64,000 bases of DNA from DASPNM01 sp035626515 (GCA_035626515.1 DASPNM010000035.1:124001-188000); one strand, 5' to 3'. Positions 25,458-33,485 are shown, numbered from the stretch's first letter. Numbers and translations: made by a program. The notes: generated from the letters alone by a model not told the origin.

Positions 25458-27065
25458 ATGGCAGCTCCTACCATGATCAGCCCCGGAAAAAAGCTCCTGA
25501 ACCTTGGCCTCAAATCAGTCGAAAATATTCATTATCAACTTTCTCCGGAGGAACTCGTGCAGGATACGCTGCGGATCGGGGAAGGTAGCCTGAGCGATTC
25601 CGGCGCGCTGGTGATCCGGACCGGAGAATTCACCGGCCGGTCTCCGAAGGATAAGTTCACTGTGCGGGACGAAACCACGGCGGACGTCGTCAACTGGAAC
25701 GAATTCAACATTCCCCTCGAACCGAAATATTTCGAGATTATTTATAAGAAGGTAATCGATTACCTGGACCAGCGACCTGAATTATGGGTGCGCGACTGCT
25801 TCGTCTGCGCCGACCCCCGGTACCGCGTCCGCATCCGCGTGGTGAACGAAAAGCCCTGGAACAATCTTTTTGCGTACAACATGTTCATTCGTCCGCAGGA
25901 AGACGAGTTGGATTCGTTTCGCGCGGACTGGCACGTGATCACCGCCCCCGGCCTAAAGCTGAACGCCGCGGAATGCGGCATCCGCCAGCACAATGTTTCC
26001 CTCGTTTCTTTCAAACACCGCATGATCCTGGTAGCGGGAAGCGGTTACACCGGGGAGATGAAAAAAGGCGTTTTTACCATCCTGAATTACGTATTGCCCC
26101 ACGAGCGAAAAGTGCTGAGCATGCATTGCAGCGCGAACATGGGCGAGGACGGGGATACCGCGATCTTTTTCGGACTCAGCGGAACCGGCAAGACGACGCT
26201 CAGCGCCGACCCTGCGCGCAAGCTCATCGGCGACGACGAGCATGGATGGACCGACGACAATATTTTTAATTTCGAAGGCGGATGTTATGCGAAATGCATC
26301 AACCTGAGCGAAGAAAAGGAGCCTGAGATCTACCATGCCGTGCGCCACGGAGCGCTGGTCGAGAATGTCCGTTTCTTTCCGGGTACCGATAGGATCAATT
26401 TTGAAGATTCGAGCATTACCGAAAACACCCGCGTTTCCTATCCCCTGCATTACATCAGCAATGCGGTGGAGCCGTCCATAGGCGGCCTTCCGAAAAACAT
26501 TTTTTTCCTCACCTGCGATGCTTACGGCATACTGCCGCCGATCTCGCGGCTCACGCCCGGGCAGGCCATGTACCAGTTTATTTCCGGCTACACGGCGAAA
26601 GTGGCTGGTACCGAAACGGGAATCACAGAACCAAAGCCAACTTTCAGCGCCTGCTTCGGCGCGCCTTTCCTTCCGCTGCATCCGGGAATCTATGCTCACA
26701 TGCTCGGTGATAAGATGCGCGAGCACAGGGTGAACGTCTGGATGGTCAACACCGGCTGGACCGGCGGCCCCCACGGAATCGGTCACCGGATGGATCTGAA
26801 ATTCACGCGGGCTATGATCACGGCCGCGTTAAACGGAAAGCTTGAAAAAGTTTCTTACCGCCAGGACCCGGTCTTCGGAATGGCTTTCCCATCGGAATGT
26901 CCGAATGTGCCGGCCGAAGTTTTGAATCCCCGCGACACCTGGGGCGATCCACTCGCCTATGACGAAAAAGCCCGATACCTCGCCGGACTGTTTGTAAAGA
27001 ATTTTGAAAAGTACTCATCCGGCGTAAGCGCGGAAGTGATGGCAGCGGCTCCAAAGCTGCATTGA
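25458..27065 (+). CDS. pckA: Phosphoenolpyruvate carboxykinase (ATP)
   Basis: A 535-residue ATP-dependent PEPCK that converts oxaloacetate to phosphoenolpyruvate, the first step of gluconeogenesis. The P-loop GLSGTGKTTLS, the metal-binding segment LIGDDEHGW and the substrate-binding FTGRSPKDKF near residue 60 are all present, and the length is typical of the family. The C-terminal NTGWTGGPHG segment also fits. It has its own promoter and no same-strand partner closer than the DUF922 gene 88 bp on. It implies growth on amino acids or organic acids. Confidence 0.97.
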   Translation: MAAPTMISPGKKLLNLGLKSVENIHYQLSPEELVQDTLRIGEGSLSDSGALVIRTGEFTGRSPKDKFTVRDETTADVVNWNEFNIPLEPKYFEIIYKKVIDYLDQRPELWVRDCFVCADPRYRVRIRVVNEKPWNNLFAYNMFIRPQEDELDSFRADWHVITAPGLKLNAAECGIRQHNVSLVSFKHRMILVAGSGYTGEMKKGVFTILNYVLPHERKVLSMHCSANMGEDGDTAIFFGLSGTGKTTLSADPARKLIGDDEHGWTDDNIFNFEGGCYAKCINLSEEKEPEIYHAVRHGALVENVRFFPGTDRINFEDSSITENTRVSYPLHYISNAVEPSIGGLPKNIFFLTCDAYGILPPISRLTPGQAMYQFISGYTAKVAGTETGITEPKPTFSACFGAPFLPLHPGIYAHMLGDKMREHRVNVWMVNTGWTGGPHGIGHRMDLKFTRAMITAALNGKLEKVSYRQDPVFGMAFPSECPNVPAEVLNPRDTWGDPLAYDEKARYLAGLFVKNFEKYSSGVSAEVMAAAPKLH

Positions 27066-27153
27066 GCCGCCCCGGACTTTTTTTGAATTCTTTTTAACGA
27101 AAGCATGCGTCGGTGCATAATTTTTTTGCGGTAGCTTTCGTTTTCAAATCCGA

Positions 27154-27714
27154 ATGCCACCGTTCACCAAATATTTCTTCCCCGTACTGCTTTTGGCTTC
27201 GTTGGTCACCGCTCCGGCAACCGAAGCACCGAAGGACGATTATATTGACTGGAGCCCGAAGAAGCTCGAATGGTCCGACTACCAAAGCAAGCCCGATCCC
27301 GAGTCGGATGCAGCGGCCACTACTACTACCTACCTTGGGGTGGAGTATAAAGTTTCCGGGAATCAGTTTCAGTACCGGATCGCGTGCCGGTTTTCGAAAG
27401 AAAAATCCTGGGGACTGCACCGTACGGCCTACATCCTCGCCCATGAACAGGGGCATTTTGACATTACCGAAATTTTTGCGCGCCGGCTCAACCAACGCTT
27501 AAGCGAATACCGGTTCAACAAACGCACTTTCGAGAAGGACCTGAAACGCATTTACGACCGGGTGATGAAGGAAAAAGAGGAATTTCAAAATCGTTACGAC
27601 CACGAGACCGATTTCAGCCGCAACCGGAAAGTGCAATATGAATGGCTGGACCGGATTGGGGAAATTCTTTCGGAAACGGAAGAATGGGGCGGCTACCCGC
27701 GGATCTCAGAATAA
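27154..27714 (+). CDS. DUF922 protein, predicted secreted zinc protease
   Basis: A 186-residue protein with an N-terminal signal sequence (FFPVLLLASLVTAPA). The core motif HEQGHFDITE has the HExxH zinc-site form and is the mark of DUF922, a family annotated as predicted secreted Zn-dependent proteases. The C-terminal third is charged and helical (RTFEKDLKRIYDRVMKEKEE). No substrate is known. A TAGCTTTC box (7 of 8) at 27132-27139 may be its promoter. It overlaps the convergent deoxynucleoside kinase by 9 bp at the 3' end. Confidence 0.82.
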   Translation: MPPFTKYFFPVLLLASLVTAPATEAPKDDYIDWSPKKLEWSDYQSKPDPESDAAATTTTYLGVEYKVSGNQFQYRIACRFSKEKSWGLHRTAYILAHEQGHFDITEIFARRLNQRLSEYRFNKRTFEKDLKRIYDRVMKEKEEFQNRYDHETDFSRNRKVQYEWLDRIGEILSETEEWGGYPRISE

Positions 27715-28341
27715 ACCGTACAGTTCCCTGTTCACCTTCTGGATAATCTCGCCAAGGTCCTCGTCTTTTTCTGGGAAACGGTTCTTATCTACGTCTATCA
27801 CCAGAAGCCGGCCTTCGCGGTAGCTTTCGATCCATTTGTTGTAGTAATCATTCAGCCGTTTCAGGTAATCGAGACGGATGTTTTCTTCGTACTCGCGGCC
27901 CCGTTTCTGGATCTGTCCGACGAGCGTGGGCACCGACGCCTTCAGGTAGATCAGCAGATCGGGAGGCTGCACCATGGTCCTTAGCGTCTGGAAAAACTGG
28001 TAATAATTATCAAAGTCACGTTTGCTCATCAGCCCCATTTCGTGCAGGTTGGGAGCAAAAATGTTCGCATCCTCGTATATCGTACGGTCCTGGATCACCG
28101 TTTCTGTGCCTTTCTGGATCTCCACCAGCTGCCGCAACCTGCTGTTCAGGAAATAGATCTGCAGGTTGAAGCTCCAGCGCGGCATGTCCTCATAGAAATC
28201 CATGAGGTAAGGATTGTGATCCACATCCTCGAAATTGGGAATCCACTTATAGTGCTTGCTCAGCAGCTCGGTGAGGGTGGTTTTTCCGGCGCCGATGTTT
28301 CCCGCGACTGCAATGTGTTTTGGTTTTTTCGCTTTTGCCAT
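27706..28341 (-). CDS. Deoxynucleoside kinase
   Basis: A 211-residue P-loop kinase of the deoxyadenosine/deoxyguanosine kinase family, which phosphorylates salvaged deoxynucleosides. The Walker A motif GNIGAGKTTL lies at residues 14-23. The QDRTIYEDANIF segment contains the DR pair and the acidic base region, and the lid RGREYEENIRLDYLKRLN follows. It lies 87 bp downstream of trpS on the same strand. With the B12-dependent ribonucleotide reductase it supplies dNTPs, but the two loci are 30 kb apart. The convergent DUF922 gene overlaps its end. Confidence 0.9.
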   Translation of the reverse strand: MAKAKKPKHIAVAGNIGAGKTTLTELLSKHYKWIPNFEDVDHNPYLMDFYEDMPRWSFNLQIYFLNSRLRQLVEIQKGTETVIQDRTIYEDANIFAPNLHEMGLMSKRDFDNYYQFFQTLRTMVQPPDLLIYLKASVPTLVGQIQKRGREYEENIRLDYLKRLNDYYNKWIESYREGRLLVIDVDKNRFPEKDEDLGEIIQKVNRELYGLF

Positions 28342-28428
28342 AGTGTATCGTCTCAGCCGGAAAGTTGCTCTTCGTTGTGATTCAAAATAAGTCTCTTTTT
28401 CCGAATTTGGATTTTGCAGCGGTGAAAA

Positions 28429-29454
28429 TTAAGAATAATTCAGCCCCATCGCTTCCCGGACGAGCCGAATCGTAGCTTCCGCGCTGTCGCGTGCCTTTTC
28501 CGCGCCCGATTCCATTACTTTTCGAAGATAGTCAGCGTCGGCCCGGATGGCTTCCGCCCGTTCCCGTACCGGACGGACGAATCGAACCATATCCTCCCCC
28601 AGCTGTTTTTTCATCTCGCCGTACCGGATCGTGCAACGGTCGTAATCTTGTTCAAATTTTTGCAACACATCCTGCTCGCTTACCAGTCGCATCAGGACGA
28701 AAAGGTTCTCAATGTAATCCGGCTTCGGCGAACCGGGTTGCGCAGGTCCCGCATCGGTTTTCGCTTTCATCACCTTCTTGCGGATCAGCTCGTCTTCGTC
28801 CGCCAGGTATATGGTTGCATACTGGTTCTCACTTTTGCTCATTTTCCCGGAGCCGTCCAGGCTTGGAATTCGGATGAGCTCTTCTCCAAAATTAAAAGCC
28901 TGCGGTTCGGGGAATACCGGACCAAAGCGATGGTTGAACCGGTTTACAAAGTTCCGCGCCATCTCGAGGTGCTGCTCCTGGTCCTTCCCAACAGGCACCA
29001 GAGTGGCCCGGTGCAGGATGATGTCGGCAGTCTGCAGCACCGGATAGGTGAGCAGGCCGGCGTTGATATTGTCGGGCTGCAACCGCGCCTTTTCCTTGAA
29101 TGTGCTGGTCTTTTCGAGCTCGCCTTTGTAAGCGAGCATATTCAAATAAAGGTAAAGTTCGGCCGTCTCGCGAACATGGCTTTGGCAGTAAAGCGCCACC
29201 TTATCGGGGTCAAGTCCGCAGGCGATGTTCTCGGACAGCACACGCTGAACGTTCAGCTTCAGCTCGCGCGTGTCCGGATGTGTGGTAAGCGAATGCAGAT
29301 CGGCCACCATGAAAAAACACTCGTACTGCTCCTGCATCCGCACATAATTCCGAACCGCGCCGAAATAATTTCCAAGATGAAGAAAACCCGTGGGACGAAT
29401 CCCGCTCATGACAATTGGCCGGGCCGACACCGGCTGCTTCTGCGATTCCTGCAT
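28429..29454 (-). CDS. trpS: Tryptophanyl-tRNA synthetase
   Basis: A 341-residue class Ic aminoacyl-tRNA synthetase that charges tRNA-Trp. The HIGH-type motif appears as FLHLGNYFGA (residues about 24-33) after SGIRPTG, and the second signature is KMSKS (GKMSKSENQ). Length and order fit bacterial TrpRS. The ATG at 29454 begins MQESQKQP; a later in-frame ATG (MSGIRPTG, residue 16) would give the more usual family start and cannot be excluded. A TAACTTAG box (7 of 8) sits at 29461-29468. Heptad-repeat DNA separates it from the divergent gatC. Confidence 0.96.
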   Translation of the reverse strand: MQESQKQPVSARPIVMSGIRPTGFLHLGNYFGAVRNYVRMQEQYECFFMVADLHSLTTHPDTRELKLNVQRVLSENIACGLDPDKVALYCQSHVRETAELYLYLNMLAYKGELEKTSTFKEKARLQPDNINAGLLTYPVLQTADIILHRATLVPVGKDQEQHLEMARNFVNRFNHRFGPVFPEPQAFNFGEELIRIPSLDGSGKMSKSENQYATIYLADEDELIRKKVMKAKTDAGPAQPGSPKPDYIENLFVLMRLVSEQDVLQKFEQDYDRCTIRYGEMKKQLGEDMVRFVRPVRERAEAIRADADYLRKVMESGAEKARDSAEATIRLVREAMGLNYS

Positions 29455-29472
29455 TTGCGGCTAAGTTAAGAA

Positions 29473-29604
29473 AGTCGGAAGTCAGAAGTCGGAAGACGGT
29501 CTCCGCACTTCGCACTCGCACTCCACTGGACTCCCAGGATGGGGACAGTCGGAAGACAGATGAGAGTAGTGCTCGCTATGGAGCATGGACTATGGACCAT
29601 AAAC
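29473..29604. repeat. Imperfect 7-bp tandem repeats between trpS and gatC
   Basis: Three heptad families follow each other. AGTCGGA, AGTCAGA, AGTCGGA and AGACGGT run at 29473-29500. CTCCGCA, CTTCGCA and shorter copies run at 29501-29524. TATGGAG, CATGGAC, TATGGAC and CATAAAC run at 29577-29604. A further AGTCGGA copy lies near 29547. The first family matches the repeat at 9383-9396. No gene is seen here. Confidence 0.6.
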
Positions 29605-29613
29605 CTCCGACCG

Positions 29614-29621
29614 TATCTTTG
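29614..29621 (+). promoter_or_regulatory. TAnnTTTG -7 element for gatC
   Basis: TATCTTTG is an exact match to the consensus and ends 4 nt before the gatC ATG, implying a leaderless mRNA. Confidence 0.6.
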
Positions 29622-29625
29622 ACCC

Positions 29626-29952
29626 ATGGAAGTAACTTCCGCGCTGATTGACAAGCTGTCTCACCTGGCGAGGCTGCATTTCAGCGAATCGGAAAAGGCG
29701 GCTATCAGTAAAGACCTCCAGCAGATGATTGGCTTCGTTGAAAAACTCAACGACCTCGACCTGGCGGGGGTGGAGCCGATGCTGCATCTCAGCGGCGAGG
29801 CGAATGTGATGCGGGACGACGAAGTAAAAAGTCCCATGACACGGGAGCAGGCATTTCAGAATGCGCCACTACACGACGAATCATTTTTCAGGACTCCAAA
29901 AGCGGTAAGGAATCCCGCGAATGAACAGGACGGAACAACGGCAAGCGTATGA
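29626..29952 (+). CDS. gatC: Asp/Glu-tRNA amidotransferase subunit C
   Basis: A 108-residue GatC, the small subunit that holds GatA to GatB in the enzyme converting Glu-tRNA(Gln) and Asp-tRNA(Asn) to the correct amide. The N-terminal LIDKLSHLARLHFSESE, the VEKLNDLDLAGVEPMLH belt and the ends DESFFRTPKAV are family hallmarks. gatA is 9 kb away at 39096 and gatB is not in the window, so the three subunits are dispersed. Its stop overlaps the ATG of the ABC ATPase (ATGA), an unusual pairing of a translation gene with a transporter gene. Confidence 0.92.
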   Translation: MEVTSALIDKLSHLARLHFSESEKAAISKDLQQMIGFVEKLNDLDLAGVEPMLHLSGEANVMRDDEVKSPMTREQAFQNAPLHDESFFRTPKAVRNPANEQDGTTASV

Positions 29953-30650
29953 ACGGCATCATCCACCTGCGCGCAATCCGCAAAAATTACCTGATGGGCA
30001 GGAATGTGCTCGAAGTGCTGAGGGGCATTGACCTGGACATTTTCCGCAATGAATACGTGGCATTCATGGGCCCTTCCGGGTCGGGAAAGAGCACGCTGAT
30101 GAACATCATCGGCTGCCTGGACAGCCCCACAGCCGGAACCTATATTTTGAACGGCAAGGATGTGAGCAAGATGACGGAAAATGAGCTCGCCTCGATCCGC
30201 AACAGGGAGATCGGCTTTGTTTTCCAGCAGTTCAACCTCCTTCCCCGCCTTACCGCGCTCGAAAATGTTGCGCTTCCGCTGGTTTACGCCGGACTGGGAA
30301 AAAAGCAACGCACCGAAAAAGCAATGCACGTGCTCAGTCTGGTGAGCCTCACCGACCGCAGCACCCATAAGCCGAACGAACTTTCGGGCGGGCAGTGCCA
30401 GCGCGTTGCGATCGCAAGGGCGCTGGTGAATGATCCCTCCCTGGTCCTCGCGGATGAACCTACCGGGAACCTCGACTCCAGGACTTCGTTCGAGATCATG
30501 GACATTTTCGAAAAAATCCATGCCACCGGCAATACGATCGTGCTGGTCACGCATGAAGAAGACATCGCAAAACGGGCAAAACGGGTCATCCGCCTGAGGG
30601 ACGGTATGGTTGAAGCCGATACGAACGAGCGGGCGCGGGTAACTCTGTAA
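29949..30650 (+). CDS. ABC transporter ATP-binding protein, MacB/LolD type
   Basis: A 233-residue ATPase. Walker A is GPSGSGKST (near residue 40), the Q-loop is FVFQQFNLLP, the signature is LSGGQCQR and Walker B is LVLADEPTGN, with the H-loop in LVTHEED. The wording is typical of the MacB/LolD/FtsE branch, which serves envelope processes: lipoprotein release, efflux or cell-division complexes. No permease gene is adjacent, so it must pair with one coded elsewhere. Its start overlaps the gatC stop. One unusual residue is Cys in the signature (GGQCQR), where Q is normal. Confidence 0.9.
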   Translation: MNGIIHLRAIRKNYLMGRNVLEVLRGIDLDIFRNEYVAFMGPSGSGKSTLMNIIGCLDSPTAGTYILNGKDVSKMTENELASIRNREIGFVFQQFNLLPRLTALENVALPLVYAGLGKKQRTEKAMHVLSLVSLTDRSTHKPNELSGGQCQRVAIARALVNDPSLVLADEPTGNLDSRTSFEIMDIFEKIHATGNTIVLVTHEEDIAKRAKRVIRLRDGMVEADTNERARVTL

Positions 30651-30657
30651 GCGTTTT

Positions 30658-30665
30658 TAATTTTG
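30658..30665 (+). promoter_or_regulatory. TAnnTTTG -7 element for the adenosyltransferase gene
   Basis: TAATTTTG is an exact consensus match, 29 nt before the ATG at 30695. Confidence 0.45.
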
Positions 30666-30694
30666 GGCAAGAAATATTTCACCTATTGCCACTT

Positions 30695-31255
30695 ATGTCA
30701 ACTAAAATATATACCCGCACCGGCGACAAGGGCACAACCGCGCTGATCGGCGGCACGCGTGTGTCGAAATCACATGAACGGATAGAAGCTTACGGTACCG
30801 TGGACGAGCTGAATTCGCACATAGGGCTTTGCTGCGATCTCCTTTCGGATGCAGCGACCCGCAAAACACTTCAGGAAATCCAGGACCGGCTGTTTACCAT
30901 CGGATCTTCTTTGGCCTGCGACCCCGAAAAGGAACCGAAACTCAGAATTCCCGACCTCAGCGAATCGGATGTAATTTTCCTGGAATCCGAAATCGACCGC
31001 ATGAATGCTGCTCTTCCCGAGATGAAAAATTTCATTCTTCCCGGCGGGCATCCCACGGTTTCGCAGCTGCACATCGCGCGATGCGTTTGCCGCCGCGCGG
31101 AGCGTCGGGTGATTGCCCTGGGCGAACTGGTCCCCGCGCTCGTCGTAAAATACCTCAACCGGCTCAGTGATCATCTCTTTGTCCTGGCCCGCTACACCGG
31201 TTCTCTGTTAAACGCCCCGGAAATTCCGTGGAAGCCGCGGCTGGGAGGCGCGTGA
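30695..31255 (+). CDS. PduO-type cob(I)alamin adenosyltransferase
   Basis: A 186-residue trimeric ATP:corrinoid adenosyltransferase. It attaches the 5'-deoxyadenosyl group to cob(I)alamin and so makes coenzyme B12. The N-terminal ATP-binding segment IYTRTGDKGTTALIGG, the ERIEAYGTVDELNS helix and the C-terminal RLSDHLFVLAR signature are all present. The ATG at 30695 gives the usual start; the TTG at 30686 is less likely. It lies 4 bp from the convergent LolD-type gene. The likely main user of its product is the class II ribonucleotide reductase at 56170-59550. Confidence 0.94.
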   Translation: MSTKIYTRTGDKGTTALIGGTRVSKSHERIEAYGTVDELNSHIGLCCDLLSDAATRKTLQEIQDRLFTIGSSLACDPEKEPKLRIPDLSESDVIFLESEIDRMNAALPEMKNFILPGGHPTVSQLHIARCVCRRAERRVIALGELVPALVVKYLNRLSDHLFVLARYTGSLLNAPEIPWKPRLGGA

Positions 31256-31259
31256 AAGA

Positions 31260-31910
31260 TCAGACGATCTTCCCGTCTTTCATATGCAGAACACGATCGC
31301 TGTGCCGTGCGAGGTCTTCGTTGTGCGTGACGATCAGGAAAGTTTGATGGAAACGGTTACGCAGCTCGAAGAATAATTGTTGCAGTTCCCTCGCGTTGGC
31401 GGAATCCAGGTTTCCCGTCGGCTCGTCCGCAAAAACGATCGCAGGCTTGTTGATCAGAGCGCGCGCCACGGCCACGCGCTGCTGCTCTCCGCCGGAAAGC
31501 GCCTGCGGCTTATTGTGAAGACGTTCGGGCAACCCGAGAATGCGAAGCAGCTCCTGCGCTTCCTCCTCCACTTCTTTTTTCCTCGTCCCTGCCAGCCATC
31601 CGGGAATGCAAACATTTTCAAGTGCGGTGAACTCCGGAAGGAGGTGATGGAACTGGAAGATAAAACCCATGTGACGGTTCCGGAAAGCCGCGAGCCTGCC
31701 GCTCTCCAGCCGGGTGACCTCGGTGTTGTTGATGCTGACACTTCCGTGGTCGGGTCGGTCCAAAGTTCCCAGAATATGCAGCAGGGTGCTCTTGCCGGCG
31801 CCGGACGACCCGACAATACTTACTACCTCGCCGCGGTCCACTTCAATGTCGACACCACGCAGCACCTCCACAGTACCGTACCGCTTGTGTATGTTTTTAC
31901 CGATCAGCAT
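31260..31910 (-). CDS. LolD-type ABC transporter ATP-binding protein
   Basis: A 216-residue ATPase with Walker A GSSGAGKST, Q-loop FIFQFHHLLPEF, signature LSGGEQQR, Walker B IVFADEPTGN and H-loop IVTHNED. The FQFHHLLPEFTALENV wording is characteristic of LolD, which powers release of lipoproteins from the inner membrane for transfer to LolA. The LolC/E permease is not nearby. The ATG at 31910 (MLIGKNIHKRYG) is preferred to the TTG at 31934, because a TACGTTTG box ends at 31936 and leaves no room for the earlier start. It converges on the adenosyltransferase gene. Confidence 0.9.
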   Translation of the reverse strand: MLIGKNIHKRYGTVEVLRGVDIEVDRGEVVSIVGSSGAGKSTLLHILGTLDRPDHGSVSINNTEVTRLESGRLAAFRNRHMGFIFQFHHLLPEFTALENVCIPGWLAGTRKKEVEEEAQELLRILGLPERLHNKPQALSGGEQQRVAVARALINKPAIVFADEPTGNLDSANARELQQLFFELRNRFHQTFLIVTHNEDLARHSDRVLHMKDGKIV

Positions 31911-31935
31911 GCAACCGGGATTCGCATTATTCAAT

Positions 31936-31943
31936 CAAACGTA
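31936..31943 (-). promoter_or_regulatory. TAnnTTTG -7 element for the LolD-type gene
   Basis: TACGTTTG on the minus strand, an exact consensus match, 25 nt before the ATG at 31910. It helps rule out the TTG at 31934. Confidence 0.5.
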
Positions 31944-32104
31944 CATAAAAATTCGCCAGTCAGCAGCACGTTGAAAACCCCCGTGCACGATGATCTGCGA
32001 AGCAGAATTGCGGAGGAAAACACACAGATACTGGCATGAAATTTTTTAAGAAATGATTCAAAAAGGGGTGCGCAAGTATGATTTGGAAAATTCGTTAATA
32101 CAGC

Positions 32105-32112
32105 TAGATTTG
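32105..32112 (+). promoter_or_regulatory. TAnnTTTG -7 element for the DUF2795 gene
   Basis: TAGATTTG is an exact consensus match, 75 nt before the ATG at 32188. Transcription would begin about 32116, right inside a strong hairpin. Confidence 0.5.
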
Positions 32113-32113
32113 C

Positions 32114-32147
32114 GAAAAATTAGGGGGTATGCCTCCTCAATTTTTTC
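32114..32147 (+). other. Strong 5'-leader hairpin before the DUF2795 gene
   Basis: The left arm GAAAAATT-AGGGGG (32114-32127) pairs with CCTCCT-C-AATTTTT (32132-32145) around a TATG loop. This makes about 13 bp with one bulged C and one G-U pair. It starts almost at the predicted transcription start and ends in a T-run. It could be an mRNA-stabilising 5' structure, an attenuator, or a terminator; the placement just after a promoter favours the first two. Confidence 0.6.
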
Positions 32148-32187
32148 AGATCATCAGCCCATTTGTAAACATTAAAACCCCGAGAAG

Positions 32188-32409
32188 ATGTTCTGGACTT
32201 TGGAATTGGCCTCGTACCTTGAAGATGCGCCCTGGCCAGCTACTAAAGACGAGCTGATCGATTACTCGATCCGGTCAGGTGCACCTATCGAAGTGGTCGA
32301 GAATCTCCAGGAGCTCGAAGATGAGGGGGATGTTTATGAAACCATCGAGGATATCTGGCCAGACTATCCCACACAGGACGATTTTCTGTTTAACGAAGAC
32401 GAATACTGA
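32188..32409 (+). CDS. DUF2795 family small acidic protein
   Basis: A 73-residue acidic protein. The segment LASYLEDAPWPATKDELIDYSIRSGAP and the following VVENLQELEDEGDVYE match DUF2795, a short family predicted to be a small helical domain. The C-terminus (DYPTQDDFLFNEDEY) is very acidic. Function is unknown to me. The mRNA has a 70-nt leader carrying a strong hairpin, so post-transcriptional control is plausible. It ends 6 bp from the convergent fabI. Confidence 0.87.
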   Translation: MFWTLELASYLEDAPWPATKDELIDYSIRSGAPIEVVENLQELEDEGDVYETIEDIWPDYPTQDDFLFNEDEY

Positions 32410-32415
32410 GCTGCC

Positions 32416-33231
32416 TCATTTTTCCATCTGCTCCATCACAGCCTGCGTAACCCCGGTAAAGCTGAAGCCCCCGTCGTGGAAAAGATTCTGCATGGTCACC
32501 ATGCGGGTCAGGTCGCTGAACATGACTACGCAGTAGTTCGCACAGTCTTCCGCGCTGGCATTTCCGAGCGGGCTCATTTTCTCTGCATAACTCATAAACC
32601 CTTCAAAGCCTTTAACCCCGCTGCCCGCGGTGGTACGGGTCGGTGATTGGGAAACTGTATTTACCCGTACTTTCCTGCGCACACCATAATAATATCCGAA
32701 CATCCGGGTCACATTTTCCAGCAACGCCTTGGCGTCTGCCATCTCATTGTAATCGGGAAACACTCTCTGGGCAGCGATGTAGGTGAGCGCCACAACACTT
32801 CCCCATTCTTTCAGCGCATCCATTTCCCACGCGGTACGCAACACCTTGTGCAAACTCATGGCGGAAATATCCAGCGTCTTCTGGTTCCATTCGTAGTTCA
32901 TTTCGGTGTAATGCTTGTTCTTCCGAACGTTCAGACTCATTCCGATCGAGTGCAGGATGAAATCGAAAGGGCCTCCGAAATGATCCATCGCCTGCTGGAA
33001 AAGATTCTTCAGGTCTTCCATGTTCGTTACGTCTGCCCCTACCACTGGAGCGTTTCCGCAGGCCGCCGCAAGCTTGTTGATTTCTCCCATTCTGAGCGCA
33101 ACCGGTGCATTCGTGAGCACCAGGGTCGCCCCGGCCTCGTGGCATTTCAAAGCTGTCTTCCAGGCAATGGACTTTTCGTCTAAGGCGCCGAAGATGATGC
33201 CTTTTTTTCCCTGCAGCAGGTTCGTGGACAT
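32416..33231 (-). CDS. fabI: Enoyl-ACP reductase FabI
   Basis: A 271-residue short-chain dehydrogenase-type enoyl-ACP reductase that performs the last step of each fatty-acid elongation round. Catalytic Y151, Y161 and K168 (DYNEMADAK) have the same spacing as Y146, Y156 and K163 of E. coli FabI. The SIAWKTALKC and HSIGMS segments of the NAD(P)H and substrate sites are present. It is the likely target of triclosan-type inhibitors. A TATTTTTA box (7 of 8) at 33252-33259 may be its promoter. It follows the small membrane-protein gene on the same strand by 47 bp. Confidence 0.95.
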   Translation of the reverse strand: MSTNLLQGKKGIIFGALDEKSIAWKTALKCHEAGATLVLTNAPVALRMGEINKLAAACGNAPVVGADVTNMEDLKNLFQQAMDHFGGPFDFILHSIGMSLNVRKNKHYTEMNYEWNQKTLDISAMSLHKVLRTAWEMDALKEWGSVVALTYIAAQRVFPDYNEMADAKALLENVTRMFGYYYGVRRKVRVNTVSQSPTRTTAGSGVKGFEGFMSYAEKMSPLGNASAEDCANYCVVMFSDLTRMVTMQNLFHDGGFSFTGVTQAVMEQMEK

Positions 33232-33278
33232 AACGTTGGGTTTTGAGCTGGTAAAAATAGGGAGTTAAAAAATACCGC

Positions 33279-33485
33279 TCAGGCAGCAGGAAACAATTTT
33301 CGCACGACAAACACCACCAGAAAGGTATAGATAAAGACCAGCGCAAATCCGCAGCCTATGTACAGGAGGAGCCGCGCAAGCGACTCCCGCGGACGCAATC
33401 TTGCCTGCAGCAACCTGTTCAGCAGGTACACAGGCACCAGTGAAACAACGATGATCACCAATATGGCGAGCGCTTCCAGTCTCAT
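33279..33485 (-). CDS. Small two-helix membrane protein
   Basis: A 68-residue frame encodes two clear transmembrane segments (about residues 5-24 and 41-62) joined by an arginine-rich loop (QARLRPRESLARL). This positive loop on one side of two hydrophobic helices is what a real inner-membrane protein should look like. I do not recognise the family. The overlapping 80-codon frame at 33265-33507 lacks such character and is rejected. It is upstream of fabI and divergent from pheT. Confidence 0.55.
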   Translation of the reverse strand: MRLEALAILVIIVVSLVPVYLLNRLLQARLRPRESLARLLLYIGCGFALVFIYTFLVVFVVRKLFPAA

